A stretch of 64,000 nt of DNA from contig JAFYMF010000044.1 of NCBI GenBank assembly GCA_017556745.1, positions 1 to 64,000 on the forward strand, read 5' to 3'. Shown here one piece after another: positions 1 to 9,062 of the stretch. The DNA comes from Clostridia bacterium (GTDB lineage Bacteria; Bacillota; Clostridia; Oscillospirales; CAG-272). Every line of letters starts with the position of its first letter. The stretch's first letter is position 1. The notes under the pieces were generated by a model that worked only from the letters and a program-made list of their open reading frames with translations, did not search any database and had not been told where the DNA came from. Made by a program: the position numbers and the translations under genes.

Positions 1-122
1 TAATGTTTTAGAGTTTACTTCCCGATTTCTCGGAAAGCTTCTTCTCAAAAGAATTACGAGTTTGTGTTTTCGTTCTTTCGTTGTTGTTCAATTTTCAAGG
101 ATCTTCCGTCGCTCTTGGCGAC
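1..122 (-). other. rRNA operon leader (5' transcribed region), 16S gene presumably beyond left edge
   Basis: Read leftward on the minus strand, this stretch lies directly downstream of two strong tandem promoters and contains no ORF. It includes the segment GATCCTTGAAAATTGAACAA (about 85-104), which resembles the antitermination/processing leader sequences found next to rRNA genes in Firmicutes. The rRNA gene itself is not in the window, so the assignment rests on promoter arrangement and leader similarity only. Confidence 0.6.
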
Positions 123-128
123 TCGTTT

Positions 129-157
129 ATTCTACCACATCCCACTCGGTTTGTCAA
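129..157 (-). promoter_or_regulatory. rRNA-type promoter P2
   Basis: On the minus strand TTGACA (157-152) is followed after exactly 17 nt by TAGAAT (134-129). It is the promoter nearer to the putative rRNA leader and is tandem with P1 about 95 bp upstream. Confidence 0.75.
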
Positions 158-224
158 GCCTTTTTTTCGATTTTTTCGAACTTTTTTATCGGCTTTTTTC
201 AACCTCGCTTGCTGGAGCTTGATT

Positions 225-253
225 AGTATACCACTTTATACCTCTTTTGTCAA
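225..253 (-). promoter_or_regulatory. rRNA-type promoter P1
   Basis: On the minus strand TTGACA (253-248), a 17 nt spacer and TATACT (230-225). Tandem near-consensus promoters are typical of Firmicute rRNA operons. It begins right after the terminator of the SPOCS gene. Confidence 0.75.
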
Positions 254-274
254 TAGCTTTTCACTTTTTTTTGC

Positions 275-311
275 AAAAAAGTCGCACCCCTATGTTTTAT
301 AGAGATGCGAC
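275..311 (-). terminator. Rho-independent terminator of the SPOCS/LysM gene
   Basis: On the minus strand a 13 bp stem (GTCGCATCTCTAT paired with ATAGGGGTGCGAC, two G-U pairs) with a 5 nt loop is followed by TTTTTT. It lies 10 bp after the stop codon and insulates the gene from the rRNA promoters. Confidence 0.8.
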
Positions 312-320
312 ACGTAATAT

Positions 321-1892
321 TTATCGGTTTCCCGGGTTTATGATAACCGGTATACCGATATCGGGTACATATCTTTTGTCTTTATCTGTTCCAAGGCTAT
401 TGTCTGTAAGTATAGAATCCACATCTGTGCGATACCGTTTAGCAAGCCCCCACAGATCCTCGCTCCCGTCAGAATATACGACCGTTATTCCGCTACCTAT
501 AGGGTCCGTTTCTTTCACAGATACATTATCTACTACCTGCATCCTTTCTCTGCCCCAAGCAGATACCGAAAGAGCAATCTCGGATTCCACACGTACCTTG
601 TCACCATCGATTCTCCCGCGAGCATTTATCATCTCGGCATTATATACGTATACATGGTCGCTTTCTCCCAGTCTGACATCACATTCATACTTAAAAGGAT
701 ACGAAAATTCCCCCGAAGATATAACTCGACCACCCGAAGCATCAGCTCCATCCAATTTCTCTTTCATAATAACATTTATCCTGGCATTTCCGGAAAACAC
801 AGTTTTTGTTTTACCAAAAGCAGCTGAAGTAATCTCAGGGTATACCGAAACGTCAACTATCTCGCCTTCATCTCCACCTATATCTTTCTTTGCAGCCACA
901 GCCGACAAAGTAAAATTTCCTCTCAGTCCCGCCGCATTGTTTATTTCCACATTTCTACAAGAACATTCGGTGTCGTGAATATAAGAAACCGCATAAGCAT
1001 CTCGACAAAGTGTTACATTTTTTTTTCGCATAACAGTAACTGTCATATCAAAATTAATCGAACAGTCGGATGTGTTTTCCTTTTCACCATCTCCCACCGT
1101 TACCGAAACACAGTACCCCTCTGCCAGACATCGATCCCCCGGAACAACACCGTCACATCGTACCACTCGTTCAAATGGGATACGGCAAGATACATTGCCG
1201 TACCGTCCACTACCATGCAACTGATCTTCTCCTAAATATTCAAATAGCGCTCTGACAACAACATCCCCTGAAACTACCACTGCATTGTTGTGAGCAATAA
1301 TATTTATCGGCAGAATCGTAGCATTACAAAAAACCGGTTTGCCGCCGTTTTCCTCTATGCAGTCATCCACTCTGATATCTCGAGCTTCATAAAAATGGGT
1401 TTCGTAAGTATTTTCCAGACTTTCAAGGCGGTCAACTCTGATCCCTCCATCAACAGAACAAGCACCATCCCTGAGTTCTTCCTCAGAAAACGCAAGTAGC
1501 CTGGTTCTAAGCTTTGCTCGTACACTGAGTTTCCTCGGACCAAGTAATCTGCAGGCCGCATTTTCTACCCCAGTAGAAACCCGACATTCGGTAAACTCAC
1601 ACGGTACCTCTACCTTACCGTCATAACCGGAAGAAAGAGACACACTGCATATACCACTATCCCCGGAAGCATATATAACATTATAGGACACAGCACCGGA
1701 AAATTCCGCTGATCTTCCGCCAAAATATTTCTCGTCAGGAATAGCACGATATTCAAACCTAAGAATTCTGTCTATCTGCGGCAAATAATCCGGCAGCAAA
1801 AAATCCTCACTCACCTCACCGTTAACGTACCCGTCGTAGCAAAGCCGAGGAAGAGTCTGCACTTCCCTATCTCTCTTGATCTCATCTGCCAT
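321..1892 (-). CDS. SPOCS (DUF3794) and LysM domain spore protein
   Basis: A 523-residue protein. The N-terminal part (for example LPDYLPQIDRIL and the following beta-rich segment) matches the SPOCS/DUF3794 domain found in SpoVID/SafA-type spore coat morphogenesis proteins. DUF3794-like segments recur through the middle. The last 55 residues (from about GSGITVVYSDGSEDLWGLAK) form a LysM-like peptidoglycan-binding domain. There is no signal peptide, as expected for a protein acting in the mother cell. The ATG at 1892 is chosen because AAAAAGGAGAG precedes it; the ORF could open 23 codons further upstream without a ribosome-binding site. It probably works at the spore surface during sporulation. 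The exact subfamily is uncertain. Confidence 0.8.
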   Translation of the reverse strand: MADEIKRDREVQTLPRLCYDGYVNGEVSEDFLLPDYLPQIDRILRFEYRAIPDEKYFGGRSAEFSGAVSYNVIYASGDSGICSVSLSSGYDGKVEVPCEFTECRVSTGVENAACRLLGPRKLSVRAKLRTRLLAFSEEELRDGACSVDGGIRVDRLESLENTYETHFYEARDIRVDDCIEENGGKPVFCNATILPINIIAHNNAVVVSGDVVVRALFEYLGEDQLHGSGRYGNVSCRIPFERVVRCDGVVPGDRCLAEGYCVSVTVGDGEKENTSDCSINFDMTVTVMRKKNVTLCRDAYAVSYIHDTECSCRNVEINNAAGLRGNFTLSAVAAKKDIGGDEGEIVDVSVYPEITSAAFGKTKTVFSGNARINVIMKEKLDGADASGGRVISSGEFSYPFKYECDVRLGESDHVYVYNAEMINARGRIDGDKVRVESEIALSVSAWGRERMQVVDNVSVKETDPIGSGITVVYSDGSEDLWGLAKRYRTDVDSILTDNSLGTDKDKRYVPDIGIPVIINPGNR

Positions 1893-1975
1893 AACATACT
1901 CTCCTTTTTGCACATTTTTATTTAAATATATGCAAGTCCGACAGAGTATATTACCAATCATGAACTATCGAAGTT

Positions 1976-3163
1976 CTACCTTTTTATATATGGAGTTATT
2001 TTCATAAAATCATTAGTACTGCGTTTATTTTTAAGTGACATTGCGTACAACGCCTCCGATGCAGACAGAATAACACCCGAAGGACTGTCTGTATTAACCA
2101 GTGAAGGCTTAGTCACAACATTGATTCTGTTATCGTCAACAACTCTAAGAGCAGAAGTTCCTTTCTTGTTTGCGGCAAGAACCATGGTATATTCCGGCGC
2201 TGCCGAAATATCCGCTTCAGTTACAGACAAAAGTGCCGACAGAATAGCCCGTCTGATTCTCGCATTAGTAAAACGTTTTGTCGACACACAGCGAAACAGT
2301 TCTTCAATCGCTCCAACAGTGTGGGCAGCAGTAACTAATCTACGGTCAAGGCCACCTGACATTTCAGCACAGTGGGAAAAAGCGCCATCCCGAGACAGTC
2401 GAAGAAAAGTAATCACTCCATCGGATAGCCCTTCCCAGCCCAAGGAATAATTTCCGTTTTCTATTGCTTCTCTGTATATATCCGCCGCCACACGCGGCAC
2501 CTTTGAGCAGAACAATTCCTCTCTGCCCTCATAAAAAAGACGTCTGAGAGCTGTGGCAGAAAGAAAATCTCCGCACGAAGAATCATCGTTATATCCCGAT
2601 CCAACTCTTTTCACGGTAAACGGATGCAGATCCGAACCTTCCTCGGATATAGACCTGATATATTCTATTGCGAGAATATTATTTGGTTGCGAAAGCCGAT
2701 CTTCCAAAGATTTCCCATACAACTCTCGGTATATTCTAACCACAGCCTCAGCATACGGTTCATCCATAGATCTGTTGGAAAGTGCCGCTATATACTCCGG
2801 GCGTGACATGTTAAACGCTATTTCACTGAGAGAATCTATCTTTCCGCTCTCGCTTCCAAACACCAGGTATTTTTCATCACACAAAAAGGTGGATGCAATT
2901 CTCACTCCCGCGCGAGCAAAGAAACTGCCTCCTGCCATAGAATAAGGAACAGGCAAGGAGATGACAAGATCTGCACCGCACTCAACAGCGGTACGTGCAC
3001 GAACCTCATAGGGAAAAAGCGCAGGTTCTCCACGCTGAACAAAAGATGTACTCATTATCGCAACAACAATGACATCTCCGAGTTCTTCCCTCAATTTTTG
3101 TATCATATATTCGTGTCCGCAATGAAACGGATTGTATTCAGAAATAACAAAAGCTAATTTCAT
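1976..3163 (-). CDS. tmcAL: tRNA(Met) cytidine acetate ligase (TmcAL, YlbM/DUF795 family)
   Basis: A 395-residue nucleotidyltransferase. The N-terminus MKLAFVISEYNPFHCGHEYM carries the HxGH-type nucleotide-binding motif (FHCGH) of the family, which makes N4-acetylcytidine at the wobble position of elongator tRNA-Met from ATP and acetate. MSTSFVQRGEPALFPYEVRA is also typical. The ATG at 3163 follows AAGGGAGAAAAG; an upstream extension of 50 codons is not supported because it would run into the ackA promoter. It is divergent from acetate kinase, a common neighbour in Clostridia and a sensible one, since TmcAL uses acetate. The SPOCS gene follows 83 bp downstream on the same strand. Confidence 0.88.
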   Translation of the reverse strand: MKLAFVISEYNPFHCGHEYMIQKLREELGDVIVVAIMSTSFVQRGEPALFPYEVRARTAVECGADLVISLPVPYSMAGGSFFARAGVRIASTFLCDEKYLVFGSESGKIDSLSEIAFNMSRPEYIAALSNRSMDEPYAEAVVRIYRELYGKSLEDRLSQPNNILAIEYIRSISEEGSDLHPFTVKRVGSGYNDDSSCGDFLSATALRRLFYEGREELFCSKVPRVAADIYREAIENGNYSLGWEGLSDGVITFLRLSRDGAFSHCAEMSGGLDRRLVTAAHTVGAIEELFRCVSTKRFTNARIRRAILSALLSVTEADISAAPEYTMVLAANKKGTSALRVVDDNRINVVTKPSLVNTDSPSGVILSASEALYAMSLKNKRSTNDFMKITPYIKR

Positions 3164-3202
3164 TCTTTTCTCCCTTAAAATGCCTAAGTTAACAAATTTC
3201 AC

Positions 3203-3231
3203 TTGAATTTTGTCTTTCTCTGTAGTATAAT
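3203..3231 (+). promoter_or_regulatory. Promoter of ackA
   Basis: TTGAAT (3203-3208), 17 nt spacer, TATAAT (3226-3231), about 40 bp before the ackA start codon. Confidence 0.75.
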
Positions 3232-3272
3232 ATCCCTTATCTAAGAACACTATTGAAAGGACATATATAATA

Positions 3273-4481
3273 ATGAATGTACTGGTTGTAAACGCCGGCT
3301 CAAGTTCACTCAAGTATCAGCTTTTTGACACTAACACCGGCAGTGTTATGGCAAAGGGTAACTGTGAGCGCATCGGACTTGACGGTAAGATCGAGCACAA
3401 GCAGGCTGACGGTACCAAGACCGTTAAAGAAATTGAAATGCCCAACCACTCTGTAGCTATCAGAGTTGTTGTTGACACTCTCACTGATCCCACCATCGGA
3501 TGTATCAAGAGCATGAGCGAAATCGAGGCCGTAGGACACAGAGTAGTACACGGTGGTCCTTACTTCTTCGAGAGCGTTCTCGCAACTGAGGAAGTTATCG
3601 AGAAGCTTGAGCTCTGCCGTGACTTTGCTCCTCTTCACACCGGAGCGCATCTTATGGGTCTTAAGGGATGCATGGACGAAATGCCCGGCGTTCCTCAGGT
3701 TCTCGTATTCGACACCGCATTCCACCAGACTATGCCTGAGGAAGCTTACTTCTATCCTCTTGCATACGAAATGTATGAAAAGTATCATATCCGCCGTTAC
3801 GGCGCGCACGGTACCTCCCACCGTTTCGTTTCCGGTGAGATGTGCAAGATCCTCGGCCGTACCGAGGGCACAAAGGTTGTTACCTGCCACCTTGGAAACG
3901 GTTCTTCCATTTCCGCAGTAAAGGACGGTAAGGTTCTTGATACCAGTATGGGATTCACTCCTCTTGACGGTATCGAGATGGGTACCCGTTGCGGTGCTAT
4001 CGACCCCGCTATCGTTCCTTATATTATGGAAAAAGAGGGCTTCACTCCTGCGGAGATGAGCGACTTCATGAACAAGAAGTGCGGTCTGCTTGGTGTATCA
4101 GGCGTGTCCTCTGACAGCCGCGACGTTGAGCAGGCTGCAGCAGAAGGAAACAAGAGAGCAATTCTTGCTACTAAGATCCTTGCTTACCAGATCAAGAAGT
4201 TCATCGGCTCCTATGCAGCTGCTATGGGCGGTCTTGATGCTATCGTATTCACTGCAGGTCTCGGCGAGAACAATCCTCTCCTCCGCGAGCGCGTTTGTGC
4301 TGACCTTGAGTTCCTTGGTGTAAAGATTGACAAGACTGCTAACGATGCAGCTCACCATCAGTCCAACACCATTAAGCTTTCTGCAGGTGACTCTAAGGTT
4401 GATGTTTACTTGATCCCCACAAACGAGGAGCTTGTTATCGCATCTGATACCGAGGCTATTGCAAAGTCTCTCAAGAAATAA
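3273..4481 (+). CDS. ackA: Acetate kinase
   Basis: A 402-residue protein, the normal family length. The N-terminus MNVLVVNAGSSSLKYQLFD is the ASKHA-fold phosphate-binding motif. FDTAFHQTMPEEAYFYPLAY and GAHGTSHRFV are acetokinase signatures, and the C-terminus ends with TNEELVIASDTEAI. It converts acetyl phosphate and ADP to acetate and ATP in fermentative energy conservation. A GAAAGGA ribosome-binding site precedes the ATG. Phosphotransacetylase is not adjacent. The gene is closed by a strong bidirectional terminator. Codon use is strongly biased (GGT, CGT, AAG, CTC), suggesting high expression. Confidence 0.97.
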   Translation: MNVLVVNAGSSSLKYQLFDTNTGSVMAKGNCERIGLDGKIEHKQADGTKTVKEIEMPNHSVAIRVVVDTLTDPTIGCIKSMSEIEAVGHRVVHGGPYFFESVLATEEVIEKLELCRDFAPLHTGAHLMGLKGCMDEMPGVPQVLVFDTAFHQTMPEEAYFYPLAYEMYEKYHIRRYGAHGTSHRFVSGEMCKILGRTEGTKVVTCHLGNGSSISAVKDGKVLDTSMGFTPLDGIEMGTRCGAIDPAIVPYIMEKEGFTPAEMSDFMNKKCGLLGVSGVSSDSRDVEQAAAEGNKRAILATKILAYQIKKFIGSYAAAMGGLDAIVFTAGLGENNPLLRERVCADLEFLGVKIDKTANDAAHHQSNTIKLSAGDSKVDVYLIPTNEELVIASDTEAIAKSLKK

Positions 4482-4490
4482 TTATAAACA

Positions 4491-4533
4491 AAAATTAAAA
4501 GGCAATGCGCACATGCGCATTGCCTTTTAATTT
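4491..4533. terminator. Bidirectional terminator between ackA and the oxidoreductase operon
   Basis: A near-perfect inverted repeat: AAAATTAAAAGGCAATGCGC, a short CATG-type loop, and its complement. A-rich and T-rich flanks on both sides let it serve both convergent units. Confidence 0.85.
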
Positions 4534-4609
4534 TATGCTTATCTGACAAACGCATCCTTCTGTAATTATATCATCACACGTGATAAAAATCAACAGAAGC
4601 GTTTCCTTT

Positions 4610-6637
4610 TCAAAGAATTCGAAGTGCTCCGGTCGGACAGAGTTCAACACATCTGCCACAAGATTTGCAAATCTCGGTTTTACTGCTGTCTCTGAATTCA
4701 GGACGAATAACAGTGGTAAATCCTCTGCCAACAAGGCCAAGCAGACCTGCACCTACCTCCTCCGAACAAACCCTGACACAAAGGTTACAGAGTATACACT
4801 TGCCCTGATCTCTCTCAATAACACCAAGCTTCTGCTCTTTGTAGGATTCGTGCTCTGAACCGTCAAATCTATGAGGATCAATAGGAGCAAGATTAGCATA
4901 ACGGATAAGCTTACATTCCTTATAGTCGTGGCATCCGCATTCAAGGCATCTGCCTGCCTCACGTCTCGCTATCTCCTCAGAGAAACCGTTAATCACCTGA
5001 TCAAAGTTTCCTCTTCTTACCACAGGATCTTTAACCGGCATAATCGCACGAGGCCGCTTCTCTTTACCCGAGAACATTTCGGGAACTATCTTCTTCTCAG
5101 AATAATAAGGCTTATGAAAATCGATAGGCAAACCGATAAGATACGCATTTATTGCTTTTGCCGCAGTATTACCCTCAGCAATTGCATCAATAGCAATAGA
5201 TGCACCTCGATTAGTTGCATCACCTGCTGCAAACACACCCTCAAGGGCCGTCGCACAATTTTTCTCATCTGCAGTAATTGTTCTTCTTGAAGAAAGAGGC
5301 AGCCCATCAAAACCAATGGGGTCGCATTTCTGTCCGATAGCAGAGATCAGAGTATCTATCTCGATAGTTTCAAACTTACCCTCGACAGGAATAGGAGAAC
5401 GTCTGCCCGATGCATCAGGTTCTCCAAGCTCCATGATCTGAAGTCTGACAGCGGTAACCTTACCGTTCTCACCTACGATCTCATCGGGATTAGTAAGGAA
5501 TTTAAATTCAACACCTTCTTCTATTGCCTCAGTGATCTCAATATCCTCAGCAGGAGCCTCTGCTCTTGTTCTGCGGTAGATAACATATACATTCTCCGCT
5601 CCACAGCGGATGGCAGTTCTGCAAGCATCCATAGCAGTGTTACCACCACCGACAACCGCAACATTTTTACCAATATCAACTTTTTCACCACAGTTAACGC
5701 GGCGAAGAAAATCAATGCCGCCGATAACACCGTCAAGATTCTCACCTGCGCAACCTATTCCGCTACTCTTCCACGCACCGATAGCAACAAGTACCGCATC
5801 TGAGTTTTCTCTTATCTCATCAAAGGTGATATCTCGACCAATCTTTACGTTATTTTTCATTTCAACGCCTGCACAGGATATCATATCCACCTCTCGTGCA
5901 AGAACAGATGCAGGAAGTCTGTACTCAGGAATACCGTATCTGAGCATACCGCCCATCTCAGGCATAGCATCATACACAGTTACATTATGTCCGCAAAGAC
6001 TTAAATAATATGCAGCACTAAGTCCTGCAGGTCCACCGCCGATAATTGAAACTACTTTTCCGCTATCAGGCTTTCTTTCGGGAACGTATGGGTTTTCTGA
6101 AGCAAGATCGTTATCCGCCGCAAAAGCCTTAAGATATGCAATAGACAAAGGCTCCTCTACATATTTACGTCTGCAATTCTTTTCACAAGGGTGTGGGCAA
6201 ACTCTTCCAATAGATGCGGGGAGGGGAATTTTTTCTTTTATTATACGTACCGCTTCTCTGTCGTCGCCATTTGCAATCGCTTTAAGATATCCCTGGACAT
6301 CGGTACCTGCCGGACAGTGAAGTGAACAAGGTCCTTTACAGTCACCGTCATGGTCACTCATTATAAGCTCAAGAGCAATTTTTCTCGCTTCTCTTACTCT
6401 TGGTGTATCAGTACTAATGACCATTCCATCGATAGCAATGGCAGAACACGCGCGAAGGAGTTTGGGCATTCCCTCTGCTTCAACTACGCAAAGACCGCAC
6501 GCTCCATACACCTTGACACTTTTATCGTAGCACATGTTGGGAATCTCAATACCGTTTCGCATTGCGGCATTCAGTATGGTATCTCCCTTTTCAGCGGAGA
6601 CAATTTTTCCGTTTATTGTAACTTTGATCTTTTCCAT
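4610..6637 (-). CDS. NfnB/GltD-like FAD oxidoreductase with [2Fe-2S] and [4Fe-4S] domains (StnC/NfnABC-type subunit)
   Basis: A 675-residue redox protein. Residues 1-80 are a plant-type [2Fe-2S] ferredoxin domain (Cys36, 47, 50, 64). A Cys-rich linker follows (CKGPCSLHC, residues 100-108). Then comes a GltD/NfnB fold with an FAD site (IIGGGPAGL, about 198-206) and an NAD(P)H site (VAVVGGGNTAMDAC and YRRTRAEAPA). The C-terminus has CLECGC and two [4Fe-4S] motifs (CILCNLCVRVC, CKSCGRCVELC). Together with the NuoE and NuoF genes just upstream it matches the layout of Stn/NfnABC bifurcating transhydrogenases (NAD, NADP, ferredoxin). No [FeFe]-hydrogenase H-cluster gene is present. The ATG at 6637 follows AAGGAGG. 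A role in NADPH/NADH/ferredoxin balance is inferred. Confidence 0.8.
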   Translation of the reverse strand: MEKIKVTINGKIVSAEKGDTILNAAMRNGIEIPNMCYDKSVKVYGACGLCVVEAEGMPKLLRACSAIAIDGMVISTDTPRVREARKIALELIMSDHDGDCKGPCSLHCPAGTDVQGYLKAIANGDDREAVRIIKEKIPLPASIGRVCPHPCEKNCRRKYVEEPLSIAYLKAFAADNDLASENPYVPERKPDSGKVVSIIGGGPAGLSAAYYLSLCGHNVTVYDAMPEMGGMLRYGIPEYRLPASVLAREVDMISCAGVEMKNNVKIGRDITFDEIRENSDAVLVAIGAWKSSGIGCAGENLDGVIGGIDFLRRVNCGEKVDIGKNVAVVGGGNTAMDACRTAIRCGAENVYVIYRRTRAEAPAEDIEITEAIEEGVEFKFLTNPDEIVGENGKVTAVRLQIMELGEPDASGRRSPIPVEGKFETIEIDTLISAIGQKCDPIGFDGLPLSSRRTITADEKNCATALEGVFAAGDATNRGASIAIDAIAEGNTAAKAINAYLIGLPIDFHKPYYSEKKIVPEMFSGKEKRPRAIMPVKDPVVRRGNFDQVINGFSEEIARREAGRCLECGCHDYKECKLIRYANLAPIDPHRFDGSEHESYKEQKLGVIERDQGKCILCNLCVRVCSEEVGAGLLGLVGRGFTTVIRPEFRDSSKTEICKSCGRCVELCPTGALRIL

Positions 6638-6650
6638 TTTTATTGCCTCC

Positions 6651-8405
6651 TTAGTTAATAGTAACTGCACCAAACCTACAGGTCTTTCTGCAGTTATCAC
6701 ACTTTACGCAAAGTGTCGTATCTATTACATGTGTCTCCTTGACCTTACCAATGATTGCCTTTGTAGGACAGCCGCGGGCGCAAAGAGTACATCCAACGCA
6801 CTTGTTGGGATCAATAGCATATCTGCGAAGTGCCGCACACTCCTTGGCAGGACAGCGCTTTTCATTTATATGAGCCTCATATTCATTTCTGAAATACTTA
6901 ATAGTGGTAAGCACGGGGTTCGGCGCAGTCTGACCAAGTCCGCAAAGTGCTCCGTCTTTAACTGCCAAAGAAAGTTCCTCAAGCAGTTCTATGTCTCCTG
7001 TCTTACCCTCACCGTCAACTATTCTTGACAATATCTCCTGCATACGCTTGGTACCGATGCGACAGTGAACACATTTTCCGCAGGATTCAAGAGCGGTGAA
7101 GTCAAGGAAGAATTTAGCCATACCAACCATGCAGGTACTTTCGTCCATAACAACCATTCCGCCTGAACCCATTATTGCTCCGGTTGCGGCAAGAGCCTTA
7201 TAATCGATAACAGTATCAAGCAATGATTCAGGAATACATCCGCCCGAGGGTCCACCCATCTGAACCGCTTTAAACTTTTTACCGTCTCTTATTCCACCAC
7301 CAATACCGAATATAACATCTCTGAGGGTCTTACCCATGGGTATCTCCACAAGTCCGCCCTTCTTTATTTTTCCGGTAAGTGCAAACACCTTGGTACCCTT
7401 ACTATTCTCGGTACCCATTGCGGCAAAAGCAGCACCGCCGTTATTTATTATCCATGTAATATTGGCATATGTTTCAACATTATTAATGTTAGATGGAGAA
7501 TCCATATATCCCTTTTCTGCAGGGAAAGGAGGCTTGAGCCTTGGCATACCCCTCTTACCTTCAAGGGACTCTATCAGAGCAGTCTCTTCTCCGCAAACAA
7601 ATGCACCTGCACCGGCTTTGATCCTCATCTTACATGAAAATCCGCTTCCGAGAATATTGTCACCGAGGAAACCGTTTTTCCCAGCCGCAGCTATAGCAAT
7701 TTCAAGATTTTTTATAGCAAGGGGGTATTCCGCCCTGACGTATACTATCATTTCTTTTGCGCCTATTGCATAAGCACCGATAAGCATACCCTCGATCAAG
7801 CTGTGTGGGTCAGACTCAATAAGAGCTCTGTCCATAAATGCACCGGGGTCACCCTCGTCTGCATTACATATAAGGTATTTATCTTCTCCACTACTGTTAC
7901 GAGCGGCATTCCACTTAAACCAAGTGGGGAATCCTGCACCACCGCGTCCCGCAAGACCGGATATCTTTATCTCATTGATAACATCCTCCGGTGTCATTGT
8001 TCCGAGAACTTTTTTAAGCGCAGAATAACCGTCAGCATTACAGTAATCGTCAATTGAAGTAGGATCAATAAGTCCACAGTGACGAAGAGCTATACGAGTC
8101 TGCCCAATAAGAAATTCCTCATCATCAGAAGTTATGGTTATATCGTCCACAAGAGAGAAATCACCACTTCTCACAGAAGACACGATATCCTCTGCTTTAT
8201 CCTGAGTTACACGAACCAGTCGCTTAAAAAGAACCTCTCCATCATATATATCAACAATAGGTTCAAGATAGCACATACCTATGCATCCTGTGCTACCAAG
8301 AGAAAAGGAATCATTGGCGGTAATAAGATTCTCAATAGCACTATGTACTTTAAGTGCACCGGCAGCAATTCCGCATGAACCCTCACCTATAATAATACGC
8401 ATCAT
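6651..8405 (-). CDS. NuoF/HydB-like NADH-binding flavoprotein subunit
   Basis: A 584-residue protein. A short thioredoxin-like [2Fe-2S] N-terminal domain (GSTGCIGMCYLEP) is followed by the NuoF-type FMN/NADH core (GRGGAGFPTWFKW, CNADEGDPGAFMDR), an SLBB segment, the N3-type cluster motif (ESCGKCVHCRIGT) and a C-terminal pair of [4Fe-4S] motifs (CVGCTLCARGCP, CVKCDNCRKTC). This is the HydB/StnB architecture that carries the NADH site, and often the bifurcating flavin, in soluble NADH-ferredoxin enzymes. The start overlaps the upstream stop by 4 nt (ATGA) and the next gene begins 13 nt downstream, so the three genes form one operon. Confidence 0.88.
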   Translation of the reverse strand: MMRIIIGEGSCGIAAGALKVHSAIENLITANDSFSLGSTGCIGMCYLEPIVDIYDGEVLFKRLVRVTQDKAEDIVSSVRSGDFSLVDDITITSDDEEFLIGQTRIALRHCGLIDPTSIDDYCNADGYSALKKVLGTMTPEDVINEIKISGLAGRGGAGFPTWFKWNAARNSSGEDKYLICNADEGDPGAFMDRALIESDPHSLIEGMLIGAYAIGAKEMIVYVRAEYPLAIKNLEIAIAAAGKNGFLGDNILGSGFSCKMRIKAGAGAFVCGEETALIESLEGKRGMPRLKPPFPAEKGYMDSPSNINNVETYANITWIINNGGAAFAAMGTENSKGTKVFALTGKIKKGGLVEIPMGKTLRDVIFGIGGGIRDGKKFKAVQMGGPSGGCIPESLLDTVIDYKALAATGAIMGSGGMVVMDESTCMVGMAKFFLDFTALESCGKCVHCRIGTKRMQEILSRIVDGEGKTGDIELLEELSLAVKDGALCGLGQTAPNPVLTTIKYFRNEYEAHINEKRCPAKECAALRRYAIDPNKCVGCTLCARGCPTKAIIGKVKETHVIDTTLCVKCDNCRKTCRFGAVTIN

Positions 8406-8902
8406 TTTTCACCATTCTCCTTTTCCTTTATGGTCTTGAGAACTTCAACTGCACTTTCCGGAGTAAGGTTGCCGTATGCCTCTCCGTTTATCATGATAAC
8501 AGGAGCAAGAGAGCAACAACCGAGGCAAGCAACATTCTCAAGAGTAAAGAGACCATCAGCTGTAGTTTCACCGTGCTTTATACCGAGATAATCAGCCACA
8601 GCCTCACTCACCCTTTTACTGCCGTTTACATGACACGCTGTTCCCTGACAGGACATTATAAGATATTTGCCTATAGGGGAAAGTCTAAACTGTGAATAAA
8701 ATGTAGCCACGCCCATTACCTCAGCAGGTTTAGCGCCAAGGACGTCTGCCACGTGATAAATTACATCCTCCGGGAGGTAACCGTATATCTCCTGTGCCTT
8801 TTGGAGCACAGTAATAAGATTTTCCGGAACACAGGATATCTCTTCAAAAATATTATTTAACAGGGTAAGATCGCTCTTAGGTCCCTTGCAATTACAACTC
8901 AT
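8402..8902 (-). CDS. NuoE/HydC-like [2Fe-2S] subunit
   Basis: A 166-residue thioredoxin-fold ferredoxin. The cluster ligands are in CQGTACHVNGSK and CLGCCSLAP, the C-x4-C...C-x3-C pattern of the 24 kDa NADH dehydrogenase subunit. The N-terminal helical region (LITVLQKAQEIYGYLPEDV) is typical. It is the first gene of the operon, with TGGAGGAAA before its ATG. It should hand electrons between the NuoF-like subunit and other clusters of a soluble complex. The name hydC or stnA depends on which complex it joins. Confidence 0.9.
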   Translation of the reverse strand: MSCNCKGPKSDLTLLNNIFEEISCVPENLITVLQKAQEIYGYLPEDVIYHVADVLGAKPAEVMGVATFYSQFRLSPIGKYLIMSCQGTACHVNGSKRVSEAVADYLGIKHGETTADGLFTLENVACLGCCSLAPVIMINGEAYGNLTPESAVEVLKTIKEKENGEK

Positions 8903-8938
8903 TTATTTTCCTCCAATCTATGGATTTTAGCTGTTACT

Positions 8939-8967
8939 ATTTTATTATATTTTACAGAAAAAATCAA
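8939..8967 (-). promoter_or_regulatory. Promoter of the NuoE/NuoF/NfnB-like operon
   Basis: On the minus strand TTGATT (8967-8962), 17 nt, TAAAAT (8944-8939), about 35 bp upstream of the NuoE-like start. Confidence 0.65.
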
Positions 8968-9019
8968 TTAAATTTCGGTAAATACATTATATTCCTTGAT
9001 TATAACAGCTATATCAGTA

Positions 9020-9060
9020 AAAAATGCCGTTATCCTTTCTATCGGATAAACGGCATTTTC
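9020..9060 (-). terminator. Terminator downstream of gerA-like gene
   Basis: On the minus strand AAAATGCCGTTTATCCGATA, a short loop and the complement TATCC...AACGGCATTTTTT, ending in a T tract, immediately after the stop codon. Confidence 0.8.
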
Positions 9061-9062
9061 GT

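Noticed and set aside
247..978. 243-codon plus-strand ORF
   Set aside because: It is antisense to the well-supported SPOCS/LysM gene, with no recognisable domain and no ribosome-binding site.
4610..8902. HydABC [FeFe]-hydrogenase operon
   Set aside because: No subunit has the H-cluster motifs of HydA; the third gene is GltD/NfnB-like.
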